DNA from: Thalassia testudinum
Taxonomy: Eukaryota > Streptophyta > Magnoliopsida > Alismatales > Hydrocharitaceae
Reading direction: 5' to 3'
Assembly: GCA_037157565.1 (NCBI GenBank)
Contig: JAZHRO010000013.1
Coordinates: 73,711,501 to 73,775,500, forward strand
DNA: 64,000 nucleotides
This document shows, in pieces, positions 1-11,813 of this stretch. Made by a program: the position numbers and the translations under genes. The first letter of the stretch is position 1, and each line of letters starts with the position of its first letter. The notes under the pieces were generated by a model that ran no database searches, was not told where the DNA came from, and saw nothing but the letters and a program-made list of their open reading frames with translations.

Positions 1-1
1 G

Positions 2-136
2 GTGTTCCCACACAATGCAGTTGAGATCCAAAATCCCTCATCTGGTGAGACTTTCAAGGTAAATGGCCATCGATTGAAACCATATATTACTATTGCTGAC
101 AGCCAAGTTTTGGACACCTATAGGTTGGAGTATTAG
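2..136 (+). pseudogene. Ty3/gypsy polyprotein, C-terminal 44 codons (partial)
   Basis: The window opens inside a reading frame that ends at a TAG at 134-136. The peptide includes [17 protein letters not shown], the motif that follows the integrase in plant Ty3/gypsy pol proteins of the non-chromodomain (Athila/Tat-like) type. The rest of the element lies left of the window. The visible part has no stop, so it may be intact. Confidence 0.75.
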
Positions 137-401
137 CTCCAATCACTATCTACCTCAAGTAATATCTTTCCTTGCTTTTTACTTTCCAATGAGGACATTG
201 TCAGATCTAGGTATAGGGGGTATAACCTGAGGTTGTACATAACATTTATACATATTTTGAATGCATTTAGTAGGGCATTCGTAGTTTTATATTGCACAAA
301 AAAAAAAGGCGAGGAGAGGAAACCTTGTTGAGCTGAATTGCAAGCATATTAAGGAGGAAAGAGAGGAGGTAAACACAGAAAGAAAAGGAAAAAGAAAATT
401 G
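137..401 (+). other. gypsy 3' spacer ending in a purine-rich tract
   Basis: Non-coding stretch after the gypsy pol stop. It has an A-run near 298-307 and ends in a purine-rich segment (about 371-399) that could be the polypurine tract priming plus-strand synthesis just before an LTR. Confidence 0.4.
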
Positions 402-829
402 TGTTAGTCCCAACAGTTGAGTAGGGAACATACCTAAGTTCTAGGCCGGATCGGATGATGAATTAAGTCCTAAAGTGCTAGAGAGGAGATAAGTGAGAGA
501 TACAGACTTTAGGCCTCTTGGGCCTATGTGGGCTTAAACATTCAAGTACTTGTTAAGATCTGGACTATTCCTCAAGAGTTGAGCGAGTTGCAAAGCTGAT
601 GTATTAAGTCTAAGACTTAGGGACTATTTGGCCCCGTTGTCTACCCTTTGGTTTGTGGGATTTGGTAACCAAGGCATCTAACAATCACACCTCGATTTGG
701 TTCAGTAAGCTTAACAAAGAATAATGCCAAAAATGTTTTATTCCAAAAGAAAAAAAGAAAATAATTTCTCGAAGATCTAGCTTAGGATCGGCTCGAAAAC
801 ACAAATTAATTGGATGAGTTCCCATCACG

Positions 830-851
830 AAGGGGAGTAAATACTCCCCTT
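830..851. repeat. Perfect 10-bp inverted repeat (hairpin)
   Basis: AAGGGGAGTA, two bases, then TACTCCCCTT. It forms a 10-bp stem within the putative gypsy LTR. Confidence 0.6.
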
Positions 852-947
852 AAAGATGTGTTATAACATATCGTCTCATCGACGCTTGTCTCTTAGGATA
901 TTTAAATAACCTACCGGGGCATGTAAGCACCTTATGCTGGTTCAAGT

Positions 948-1095
948 GCCATTGACAGCATTATCCCAAAATATCGATTGTCAAGGCCTGGATTAGCTAT
1001 ACAATGCCATGGGTGACACTATCATGAAGTGTCGATTGCTAGGATTTTGGTAGTTGCCATAGGTAGTGCTATCCTGAAGCATCGATTGCCAGGGA
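948..1095 (+). repeat. Degenerate minisatellite, three units of 40-58 bp
   Basis: Units start at 948, 1,006 and 1,056. Each begins GCCAT and carries a CGATTGYCARGG-like core near its end. They lie inside the putative gypsy LTR. Confidence 0.6.
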
Positions 1096-1926
1096 CCCTT
1101 CGAGAATTGATGATGGGGATGAGGAATCTGATACATACCGTGTTGAAGACCAATCCAATGTTGGATTTAAAGGAATCACAAAAAAAATTATTACAAAAAA
1201 GAGAAATCTCAAAAATATCTCTCCTCTTCTAAAAAATACACTAGCAAGTTGAATCTGGGCCTTGCTGCACAAACGCACGGATGCTTTAACCGATGGGGTC
1301 AACGAACCTTTGGGTAGATTTTAGGGTCTTAGAAACTTTTATTGCGGACCCAAGGCTGAGGGTAGTCAGGTCCATATCATCGCTAGTACTTAAGTACCTT
1401 TAGGCTTAGAGTTGGTATTTCGATATAGTCTTTAAAGGTACGGCACAATAAAAGGCATTGTGACGAACAAATCTGACTTGGAGACCTGGTCTGTTTCATA
1501 TGGTTTTGCTCGGGATTAGTAAAACTTAAGCATGGAGGTATTTGATAGGTCCACATTAGTGGACAATAGTTACACCTAAGAACATTTAATTTAGAGATTA
1601 AAGTAAATGTTAGCATGCGTTATATTAAGAATTCAGATAAGCTCGTGATTCGCTATTCCTATACTTTTATTTAATGCACTTTGTATGCGTATGTTCTTTA
1701 CGTATAATAGTATACCGATTACATGTACATGTTTCTATAGGAATTAATTGAAAATAAAAAATGCGAGTATTATCTTGGCATTGGGATTTTTCTCCAATAA
1801 AATTGGAAACTGCCACCTTCCTCATCTCCTCCCCTCAAATCTCCCGATTATTTCCTTCATAAACTCTCCTCAATCACAACTGCCTCTCCTGCCTTATTTG
1901 GGATTTTTCCCACAACAGGAAGACAA

Positions 1927-1945
1927 CCCCCCCCCCCCCCCCCCC
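1927..1945. repeat. Poly-C run
   Basis: 19 consecutive C in a C/T-rich region upstream of the TATA-like box at 2,012. Confidence 0.8.
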
Positions 1946-2092
1946 GCTCTCCTATTTCTCTCTTCCCTTTACTTGGGAAACCAAGGGAGGCTCCATCCCT
2001 CTTCCTCTCTTTATAAAGCAAAGCACACCAACTACCTTTAGGGGGCTCTCGGGGGGAAGAACTTTCTCTCTCTCATCTCCCTCTTTATAACA

Positions 2093-2233
2093 TGTTGAGT
2101 TACGTTTATTATGAGGGGGTATTTGTTATCTTGTTTTTCGTGTTGGACCTATTACGCTATTTTTCCCTTGTCTCTCTATATAAAGAGACACAGGGATGGC
2201 TTGGTAAAATAAGATTTCTTTTTTACTTCAACT
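2093..2233 (+). repeat. Copia-1 5' LTR
   Basis: Starts TGTTGAGTTACG, ends TTCAACT, with a TATA box TATATAAAG at 2,177-2,185. About ten differences from the 3' LTR by eye. The ending is CT, not the usual CA. Confidence 0.93.
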
Positions 2234-2817
2234 TGGTATTAGAGCACAAGGTTGAGGTCTCCACAAAAAAAAAACCCTAACCCCACCTTAAGCCCTTTCT
2301 CCGACAGCTACAGTTGCCACCATCGACGGCTACGCTGACGCCAGATCACCGCCGCAGCAGCAGCACCGACTGCCATTGCTGTTGCAACCGATTCTCTGCT
2401 ACCGCTGCAGTGCCTAATCGTGGCGTAGCTGCCACCGCTCACCGCCTTGCTGCAATGCTCACCGTCGCGCCACAGCACCAGATCAAGGTGCTGCTACCGC
2501 CGCCAGCAGCTGCCCTGCTGCAGCGCTCACCACCGTGCCGTAGTGACTGATCGCGGCGCTCCTACATCTGCTTGCTATTGCCCTGCTGCAGCAGGACCAC
2601 CTCTCGATCGCTGCTGCTGTTGTGCCTCACCCTGAAGCCTCTGTAGCACGACACCACACCTTGGTGTGTGTGCTATAGTAGTACGAGTCGCAGCCGTACG
2701 TCGCCACACCATTCTCTCCTCGTTTAGGAAGGTTTTTTGGAAATTGAGGGATAAGGATTTGAATCAAAAAATCCTCCTACAGGTGGTATGTCTTTCTTGA
2801 TCTTTTGATCTGATTTG

Positions 2818-2943
2818 GGGTGTGTATTCCCTGTGGTGAATGATTTTTTGGGATATACATTCCCCTTATTGCTTGATTCTTAAGATGTGTATTCCCCAGT
2901 GAAGTATTGTTTTTATCTGTAGATTGTGAAGTGTGTATTCCCC
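2818..2943 (+). repeat. Four spaced copies of a TGTGTATTCCCC-like motif in the Copia-1 leader
   Basis: Copies at about 2,821, 2,854, 2,885 and 2,930 in the untranslated leader between the primer site and gag. The leader before this (2,280-2,700) is GC-rich with CTGC/CACC repeats. Confidence 0.55.
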
Positions 2944-3014
2944 AAGTTTGTTGGTGTTTAGTCCAGGATTTCAGATCTATTGTTTGGGCTTATTCTTGTA
3001 TGTTTGAAGTTACC

Positions 3015-4008
3015 ATGTCTGCATCATATGCTTCTGAGGTGTCTTCAAGATAAAGTATAGAAAGCGAGGTGTACAAGAGCCCCATTTTTGCTCCAATTAC
3101 AAAATTGGATGAGACTAATTACCCCCGTTGCTCTCAAACCTTCCTTGTCACTGTGGAAGGCCATGAGAAGCATGTGCTTATGGAAGCACCACCGAAGCAG
3201 AAAACAGGAAAATACGCAACTTAGAATCAGGATGATGCTATGGTGAGAGCCTGGATTTTGAATAGCATCATTCCAAGGATTGGCGATAAAGTTATGTACT
3301 ACAGTTCTGCCAAAGAGATGTGGGATGGCTTGAAGATGGGTTATTCACATGAGTTGAATTCAACTCAAGTATTTCAGATCCACTATGATTTATGCCATCT
3401 TAAGTAGGAGGAAATGAGTCTGTCTCAGTATTACTCTACTATGAAGGGGTTATTGGAGAAATATAATACATGTAGACCGATGTGTACTTCTACATGCAAG
3501 GATCACATAAAGGAGTTTGCAGCCCACATGTTCCTTGCAAGGCTCAGTGATCACTATTCCGCAACTCGTTCACAGGTTCTGACTCTCTCTGAGCTTCTTC
3601 CTATTGAGAAAATTTACAGGAGGCTGAGTAGGATGCAAATTCAGCCTACTCATGATGCTATTGTTACCAATAAGTCTTCCGCTCATGCTGATGTTAGCAT
3701 TTGTGGTGGTCGTGGAGGCTTCTTTCGTGGCAAAAGCAGGAGCTAGACTAATGGTGGTCGGGGCAAGCCTACATGTTCTTACTATGGCAGGCTTGGCCAT
3801 GTTGAGGCTAAGTGTTGGAATAAACTTGGTCGTCCTACTGTTGCCAATCAGGCTTCTGTTACAGCATCTCCAGGTGTGAGCACCGAGACAGTATCTCTTG
3901 CAGAGGCAAACTATAATGCAGCTGTGTAGCGGCTAGCACAGTTGACCCATGAGCAGCCTCAATCCTCTAGCACTACAGCCTATGCATCTGCATCAAGTAT
4001 GAAAGGGT
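3015..4008 (+). pseudogene. Copia-1 gag (broken)
   Basis: The ATG at 3,015 opens a copia gag frame with the N-terminal motif KLDETNY and a UBN2-type capsid region (EMWDGLKMGYSHE, then MSLSQYYSTMKGLLEKY, then LTLSELLPIEKIYRRL). Stop codons interrupt it at several points, for example before MSLSQYY. The zinc knuckle at 3,774-3,815 reads C-S-Y-Y-G-x3-H-x4-C: the second cysteine is Tyr, so one zinc ligand is lost. Gag would form the virus-like particle and bind the RNA. Confidence 0.85.
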
Positions 4009-7000
4009 CAGATGATTGATTCAGGTGCATCTGATCATTTGACAGGAAATTCCCAGTGCTTTAGGAAATTGCAGAAGACACCACAAGAACATCCAATACA
4101 GCTGGCAGACGGTAGACATGCCCCCATTTGTGGTAAGGGAGGGGTATCTGTTACACCCTCCATGCATCTTGGTGAGGTATATTATATGCTAGACATGACA
4201 ATGCAACTGCTATCTGTTAGTTCTATTACTAGCAGTTGAATTGACATGCTATTTTTGACGCTGTTGGATGCACTTTTCAGGATCGCATGACGGGGAGGAC
4301 GATTAATGGTGGCCATGAGGAGGGGGTGTGTATCAGCTACTTCAGAGTCCAGTTGCTACAGCCTGTCAGACGACTACTATAGGGAGTGCCTTGCAGTGGC
4401 ACAGAAGACTAGGTCATCCTTCACTGGACAAGCTACACTGTGTCATACCTCACTTGTCTCCTACCATGAAGATTTAGCGTGATGCGTGTCAGTTGGGAAA
4501 GCATCACCGTGCCAATTTTCCAGCATCTATCCAGTCTACCAGTTTTGCTTGTTTTGATTTGCCGCATTGTAATGTCTGGGGTCCTAGCCGTGTGGCAGAC
4601 TGTCAGAATTATAGATATTATTTATTATTTGTGGATGATTTTTCACGCTTACCATGGACCTTTTTGATGAGGAATAAATCGGAAGTTAGTTCTTTGATTT
4701 AGCAATTTGTGATGTTTGTGAAAAATTAATTTAGTGTATGCATTAAGAAAATTCAAATAGACAATGCATTAGAATTTTGCACAAAGAAACTGGCTGATTT
4801 GTATGGATCACTAGGTATTGTGCATCAAACCTCATGTCCTCAAACGTCGCAGCAGAATGGGATAGCTAAAAGAAAACACTGCCATATTCTGGATACAGCT
4901 AGAGCTTTACTTATCCAGAACAATGTTCCGCATAGTTACTGCGGAGATACAGTTCTTACTACCTGTTATCTCATTAACAGGCTCCCTTCCTCTGTTTTAT
5001 ATGAACAGATTCCATGGAGTATCTTATATCCCGATGAGGACTTATTTCTTGTGCTACCAAAGACCTTTGAGTGTGTGGCATTTGTACACCTCTTTGGGCC
5101 TGGTCGTGACAAATTGGCACCAAGGGCGGTTAAGTATATATTTCTGGGATACTCACGCATACAGAAGGGATACAAGTGTTTTGATCCCATACACTAGAAA
5201 CACTATGTGAGTGCAAATGTGACTTTTTATGAGTCTATCCCTTATCTTTTTACCTCAGGTCATCAATTGAGAGAGATAGAGGTGGTTGCTCCTATGCTTG
5301 TACCTCCTACAGCCATGGAGGACTTCTCTCATGATAGTGGTGTATCTACTACAGAACATACTATGGGCACTTTTAGACCTGTACCACCTGATGAGAAGAC
5401 ATTTAAGGGTGTTACATATCAGCTACCAGTTACTTACAGAGAGAAGACACACCCCCCCTCTTCTTTAGTTCCTACTGAGCCATCATTGTCCTTTGCTCAA
5501 GTATGTATTAGAGATACTGATAATTCTTCTGCTCATGTGTCTTCAGGGTCTCTTTCTCTGCCCACATATGATGATATTCTCATTGCTATCAGGAAGGCTC
5601 TAAGATCCTGTGCACAATATCGTGTTGCTGGCAATGTTACTCTGCAGGCTCTCTTGGGATCGAATTTCATGCTTTTACAGCTGCAATCTCCAGTATGGAG
5701 ATACCTACTTCCTACCAGCAGGCTCTCCAACATCCCCATTGGAAGGTGACCATGGAAGATGAGATGTCTGCTTACTGATAGAGGCACCTGGGAGTTGTCT
5801 GCTCTACCTTCTAGTGCGCACTTAGTTGGGGCCAGATGGATCTTTACCCTGAAATACAACCCTGATGGGTCTATTTCTTGGTATAAGGCTCGCCTCGTAG
5901 CCAAAGGATTCACCCAGACTTATGGGGCAGATTTTTTTGACACTTTTTCTCCTGTGGCAGGACTCTCCATGGTCCATATTCTTGTCTCTGTTGCGGCTCA
6001 TTATGGATGGCATCTTCACCAGCTGGATGTTAAAAATGCTTTTCTAGATGGAGATTTGGAAGAGATATACATGCAGCAGCAACTTGATTTTGAGGTTCAG
6101 GGAGAGCGTATGCAAACTTCGTAAGGCTATTTATGACTTTAAGCAGAGCTCTCGAGCTTGATTTCAACGTTTGTCTGAGGCACTTTCTATGTTTGGGATG
6201 CAAAGATCTTCTGATCATTCCTTCTTTGTTAGGAAGACCAGTACTGATACCGTGACTTTATTGGTATATGTTGATGACCTTATCCTTATAGGTGATGATG
6301 TAGATGGTATTACTCAGGTGAAGGAGTATTTAGCTCGCCAGTTTGTTATGAAAGATCTTAGCAAGCTGAGATCTTTTCTGGGTATTAAGATCGCCACGAG
6401 CAAGCAAGGCATAGTGATGTCTCAAAGAAAGTATGCACTTGATATTCTTCAGAAGACAGGCATGCTAGGATCAAAGGAAGCCAACATTCCTATGGATCCT
6501 AAAGCTCATCTATTTGAGGATACAGTAAAGGTAAAGGACAAAAAGGTCTATCAACAGTTAGTTAGGAAGTTATTGTATATAACCATCACCAAGCCAAACA
6601 TCAGCCTTGCAATGGGTAAGCTAAGTCAGTTCTTAGACAAACCTACTGATGTCCACTGCCAGGCAGTTATGCAAGTGCTGAGGTACATTAAGGGATGTCC
6701 AGGCAAAGGCATTTTATTCTAAAAGAAGAAAGGCACTATGTCTGTAGTGGTTTACTCCGATGCAGATTATGCAAGAGATGTGGGAGACAGGTGGTCTACT
6801 ACTGGTTTTTGCACATTTGTGGCTGGAAATTTGGTGACTTGGAGGCGTAAGAAACAGAGTGTTGTTTCACGCTCTAGTGCTAAGTCCGAGTATAGGGCTA
6901 TGGCCCATACTGCAGTTGAGATGATATGGATCAGATCTCTGCTACGAGATATTCATGTTGAAATTCAAGAGCCTATGGAGATGCATTGTGATAACCAGGC

Positions 7001-7017
7001 TGCAACATATATTATAA

Positions 7018-7803
7018 CAGCAGGCTGCCGCTATTGTCTTTCCTGTGGGTGAGGAGCGATCTGATGGGGCGTGGAAGCATGCAGTTGGATACTCTCCTGC
7101 TGCTGGTGGGACACTAGAGTCTGGTTACAATTCACAAAAGGATACCGGACCTTATCCAGGGTCTGGTTGTGGTAAGCATACTTGTCATGATTCGAATGAT
7201 CACCTTTTATGCTTTGCAAAGCCAATGGATGCTGCTGTCCCAGTTTGTTTGCAGGAGAGTGAAACGTCGATGGCTTTTGGATCGATCTTTAAGGGAGTTT
7301 CTTCTGATCGACAAGATGGGACATATAGGAGTTTGAGTGATGAGGAGTCATACGCATTTCGCCATTCACAGGTGGCTATCGGACCCATAAATGGGTTCGG
7401 TTGTGGTGAGTTCACTTGCGATGCACCTATGATTGATATTTCCCATTGTGCTTTTTCTGCGTCTACTGCTGCTACGAATTCCTTGCAGGATGAAGTAATA
7501 GGTGTTGATCAAGAAGTGGAGGTGGATCTAGAGGATGCAAGGTCAGATGTGAATGACAGGAGCCATTCTAACAACAATTCAGGAATAAAATCCAGATCCA
7601 GTCACAAGAAAGAGTCTTCACATAAATCTAGCAGGTCCTCTGGTCATATTACTGCTTTGCCACAGAGACATAGACTGGTTATCAACGCCTGCTACAGGAG
7701 GAAGAGAACATCTTCCAGTTATGTTACAACTAGTCGGAAGGAAGAAGTTGATGACATTGTGGCCAAGGTGATTGGTGCCAAAAGGATCCATAAGGGGGAA
7801 TGA
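7018..7803 (+). pseudogene. LINE ORF1, 3' part
   Basis: Open frame from just inside the LINE's 5' end to a TGA at 7,801-7,803, with no ATG near its start, so the N-terminus is missing. It has no visible RNA-recognition fold. It carries two copies, 78 residues apart, of a pattern SQ-x3-GP-x2-G-x-GCG-x2-TC. The last 80 residues are Ser/Lys/Arg-rich, which fits nucleic-acid binding. It would be the LINE's RNA-binding protein, by position only. Confidence 0.6.
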
Positions 7804-7815
7804 AAAATAAAATCA

Positions 7816-10800
7816 ATGGTTAATGTTCTCACTTAGAACATCAAGGACCTCAGAGATGATAAGATAAGGCAAATTATGAAGAGATATTTGGCCGATTGGA
7901 GGGTTGATGTTGTTTATCTTTAAAAAACTCATTTGGAGGATATGACAACTTATTTTAAAAAAAGCATTTGTGGAGATCAATACACAATGTGTTTGGATTT
8001 GGCAGCTACTTGTAGATCGGGAGTTCACATGATGTGGAATGGTGGTTATCTAGAATTATCTTCTTGTTGTAAAAATGGCAGAACTTTGACGGCTTTATTG
8101 TCTAGAAAGCAGGATGGTTTTTTGTTTGCGCTTACTACGGTCTATGGGCCTTGTGATAATAATGAAAGGGAGTTATTTTGGGATGAGCTCAGACAAACCT
8201 CTTCCTCTATTGATGATATGCCTTGGTTGATTTGTGGCGATTTCAATGCTACTCTTTGGTCGTCGGATAGACCGGATGGCAAGTTTGATAGTCAACTACT
8301 CAGTTTCAGCAAGTGGTTCAGGAGCTGGAGCTTATTGATTTGCCAATTTCCGGTACTCAGTATACTTGGAGGAATGGAAATAGAGCCATGTCATGTATAG
8401 ATAGATTTTTATGCAACATTGGAATAGCAGAACATTTTCAACTGACGGATCTAGTGGTTTGTGACAAACCTTTCCTTGATCATTCCCCCTTATTATGGCA
8501 CAGCTATGATGATGTGAGATACTCTTCTTATTTTAAATTTCACAAATCTTGGCTTAAGGAACCTGGCTTCAAGGAGATGATACGAGAAGAGTGGAATTCT
8601 ACCTCTGCGTCGTCCTTAGCCACCCATACTTTATTCGATAGAATCAGAGCTATTAGATCAACTATGATTGATTTTAGTCATGATTTGAGAAAGCATAAGG
8701 AAGAGAGAAGATGCAATGCTCTCGTACAGGTTTCAAGTTTTGACAAAAAAGAGGTTGCCTCGCTTTCATCAAAGGATTGTAATAAGAGAAGATAATTCCA
8801 GGCTATTGTTTTAGAAGATCACAAGGAGATGGACTGGAGGGAAAAATGTAGATAGTTATGATTTAAAGAAGGTGATGTGAATACAAGATTTTTTCACTTA
8901 TCAGTTAGTGCAAGAAGAAGCCGCAACATGATTGATTGTATTAAGGTTGGGGATGAGATCTTGAAGAAATGAGAAGAGATATGTCCTGCTTTTAAAAATT
9001 ATTTTCAAAATTTCACTAGGAAGTAGTGTGGGTTGTGGCGTTTGCCTTCTTTGGAAATGGAGCAGATTGATGAGGAAGCGAAACATACCCTTGTTAAAGA
9101 AGTTGATGAGGAAGTTCTTACCGCAATGCGTGGGATGAAGGCGGAAGGAGGCCCTGGTCCAGATGGCTTGTAGATTGTTTTCTACAAGGAGTTGTAGGAT
9201 GTTGTTGGTACAGATGTTGTTGCTATGGTTAAGGAGGTCTTCTCAAGAAATGAAGGATTTGAGAGGTTGAACAAGTTTTATTTATTTTTACTTCCAAAGA
9301 AAGGCAATTCGGAGCAGTTAGAGGATTTTAGACCTATTGCTTTATCGAATAGTATCTATCTTTTAGTTGCTAAAATACTAGCTAATTGGTTACGTTCTTC
9401 TCTCGCTGATATTATTTCTCCAGTCCAAACAACTTTTATTACAGGGAGATCCCTTCAGGATTCTTATGTTTTGGCTGAAGAGTTCTTAACATTCTAGAAA
9501 AGAAGGGGTTGTTCTTCATTTCTTTGGAAAGTGAACTTTGCAACGGCTTACGATTCAATCGCCTGGAGGTATTTATGAATATTCTTAAGAGAAGGGGTTT
9601 CCCAGACACCTGGATTTCATTGATGAAGAGGTGTGTTACTACGTCTTCCTTTTCGGTGTTGATTAATGGAAACGCTAACGGACTTTGGATTCAGCACAAA
9701 GAGGAGTGTGTCAGAGCTGTCCCTTAGCGTCGATGCTTTTTAATATTGCGGTGGATACTTTTGCAGCCATGGCTTTTAAAGCTTGCAGTGGTGGTCTTTT
9801 TAAAGGCTTCTTGCTTTCTAATAATGGGAGGGTTTTAACTCCCATTCTTCAATATGCGGATGATACCACTTTTTTCATTAAAGGAGGTGGGAGGGATGCA
9901 GTGCATGTTTCTTTGGTGAGGATATTTTCAGAAATTTCATGACTGAAAATAAACAATTACAAACCTAATTTTGTTCCTTTTAACATTGGGTCTGTGGAGG
10001 AGAATAATGTGGCTTTGGAATTGGACACATTGGTGCTAAGGTTACCAATCACTTATCTTGGTCTTCCTTTAAGAGGAAGAAAACTAACTTATTCAGATTA
10101 GAGGAGTTTGATTGAGAAATTCTCTAATAGACTTTCTTCTTGAAGTAGTAGACTCCTTTCGAGAGGTGGTCGATTGGTGTTGCTTAAGTCGGTTCTTAAC
10201 TCAATTTTGGTGTTCTTCTTGTCGGTCTTTTCGCCAACAAAAAAGATTTCAAAACAAATTGATATGATCCGGAAGAGATTTTGTTGGAAAGGGCCTGAGT
10301 CTGAGGGAAGATTTGTTCAACTTGTCAAATTGAGTGAAATATGTAAATCGAAGAATGAAGGAGGCGTGGGTGTACGTAATTTATCTCATTTTAATAAGGC
10401 TTTATTGCTGAAATGGGTGGTTAGATTTCTATCAAATGATGATTCTTTGGTGAATTCTATCCTAAGGGATTCATATGATGATTGTATGAAGATGATGCAA
10501 GGGGCTGCAGTTGTTTCCAATGATTTTTCTACTTTTTGGCACTCCATTAGACATCTTTTCTCTGAATTTGTAGATCACTTTATCCCATCTCTGGGAGATG
10601 GTGGTACTTTCAAATTTTGGCGCGATGATTGGTCAGAAATTGGATCCTTTTCCAAGGTCTTTCAGAGGTTATTTCAGCATGTTGATGATAAAGAAGTCAA
10701 GGTAAAAGATTTATGGGATGGACCTCATAGTTGTTGGGACATCAGGCTGCCGGCAAGTCTTTCAGAGGCTACTTTCAATGACTTTCAACAGTTACTGCAT

Positions 10801-11352
10801 AATATTCATGACTTTTCTCCTACAGAGCCCGATGATTGCATTTGGAAGCATGGTACATTCTTGGTTGGTAGTGCTTGCAAAATGTTGTTTAATGGTGACA
10901 CCATTGATAATCAGGTTGATGGAGATTCAAGAGTGATTATGAAATGTAAATTTCCTCTCAAAATAAGATTATTCCTTTGGTTTCTTAGAAGAAAGCGAAT
11001 TGTAACTCGAATGTATAGATCTAGATGAGCTCTTGATGAGAGTACTAAATGCCCTCTTTGTCAGAATGAGGACGAAGATGTGCAGCATTTATTCTTCGAC
11101 TGCATTTTTGCCAGAAATGTTTGGTCGGGTTTTACTCTAAGCAAAGTGGATAAGATAGATTTTCAAAGATTTTGGACAAGCTTCAGAAATCATGTTCTTC
11201 TTGACATAGCAGGTTGGTGTCAAGGTATCGCTATTATCTGGTGTATATGGCTTCAAAGGAACGGTACTGTGTTTCGTAATGAGAGGTGTTAGGTGGACAA
11301 TGTAATTAGAGAGGTGAGCGTTATTTCTTATTTTTGGCTACAGAACTTGTAA
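7816..11352 (+). pseudogene. LINE ORF2: endonuclease and reverse transcriptase (broken)
   Basis: An ATG at 7,816 lies just after ORF1. The APE-type endonuclease runs to about 8,750 (TVYGPCDNNEREL, ICGDFNATLW, DLPISGTQYTW, FLDHSPLLW). Reverse transcriptase spans about 9,130-10,160: GPGPDG, LLPKKGN, RPIALSNSIYLLVAKILANWL, QTTFITGRSLQDS, and the catalytic YADD at 9,853-9,864. After it come the L1 thumb region and a CPLC...HLFFDC zinc motif at 11,050-11,103. Stops (for example in the first WN of the endonuclease and at 9,171) and frameshifts make it inactive. Confidence 0.88.
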
Positions 11353-11663
11353 GTCCGTTCCTTTTCCCCCTTTTTAATATAATTTACGGATGATTACCAT
11401 GCTCAGGTAATCTTCCACTTTTTCCTAAAAAAAAAAAACATATATTACTAATAACCACATGTTTCATGAGAGGACGAAACATGTGGAAGTAGACTGTCAC
11501 TATACCAAGAGCCTGATTCAGGAGGGGCTACTTTGTACTACATGTCTTGCCTCCACTGATAAAACTGCTGATGTATTTACCAAGCCACTACCTCGCCCCT
11601 AGTTTGAGAAGTGTAGAAGCAAGCTAAGCATGGTGGATATATATGCTCCAGCTTGAGGGGGAG

Positions 11664-11808
11664 TGTTGAGTTACGTTTATTATGAGGGGGTATTTGTTAC
11701 CTTATTTTTCGTGTTCGACTTATTATGCTATTTTTCCCTTGTCTCTTTTTATATAAAGAGACATAGGGGGACGGCTTGGTAAAATAAGATTTCTTCTTTA
11801 CTTCAACT
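11664..11808 (+). repeat. Copia-1 3' LTR
   Basis: Copy of 2,093-2,233 following the polypurine tract. It is followed by the 5-bp target duplication TAACA. Confidence 0.93.
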
Positions 11809-11813
11809 TAACA

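Larger units (their letters stand above)
402..2087 (+). repeat. Putative gypsy 3' LTR (end not found)
   Basis: Just after the purine tract the sequence reads TGTTAGTCCCAACA, a typical LTR start. The stretch contains a TATA-like TATAAA at 2,012-2,017 followed by CT-rich leader DNA, as in the promoter part of an LTR. It is cut by Copia-1 at 2,093 and probably continues at 11,814. The partner LTR is outside the window, so neither identity nor end can be proved. Confidence 0.35.
7015..11436 (+). mobile_element. LINE (L1-type) inserted in the RNase H region of Copia-1
   Basis: An 11-bp duplication AACATATATTA flanks the insert (7,004-7,014 and 11,437-11,447) and a poly(A) tail ends it (about 11,427-11,436). 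Removing the insert and one duplication restores the copia RNase H frame (QAATYI joined to TNNHMFHERTK). The element has the end of an ORF1 and an ORF2 with endonuclease, reverse transcriptase and a 3' zinc motif. It starts in mid-ORF1, so it is 5' truncated, as expected from incomplete target-primed reverse transcription. Confidence 0.92.
4009..11640 (+). pseudogene. Copia-1 pol (broken, split by LINE)
   Basis: The protease has an intact DSGAS at 4,018. The integrase follows (HRRLGH and CQLGKHHR zinc region about 4,390-4,510; catalytic area [21 protein letters not shown]) to about 5,210. Reverse transcriptase runs from about 5,740 to 6,720 with an intact YVDD at 6,267-6,278. RNase H starts with YSDADYA near 6,768 and breaks off at 7,003 where the LINE enters; it resumes at 11,448 (HMFHERTKHVEVD) and ends near 11,640. 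Several stops (many read as CAG to TAG or TGG to TAG) and frameshifts disable it. Confidence 0.88.
2093..11808 (+). mobile_element. Copia-1: full-length Ty1/copia retrotransposon carrying a LINE
   Basis: Bounded by LTRs of 141 and 145 bp and by the direct repeat TAACA (2,088-2,092 and 11,809-11,813). A primer-binding site TGGTATTAGAGC, close to the complement of initiator tRNA-Met, follows the 5' LTR at 2,234. A polypurine tract CTTGAGGGGGAG precedes the 3' LTR. The domain order gag, protease, integrase, reverse transcriptase, RNase H is that of Ty1/copia. About 4.4 kb of the length is a LINE (7,015-11,436); without it the element is about 5.3 kb. Many in-frame stops make it non-autonomous. 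Confidence 0.95.

Noticed and set aside
5533..5913. 126-codon frame antisense to the Copia-1 reverse transcriptase
   Set aside because: Shadow of the copia pol.
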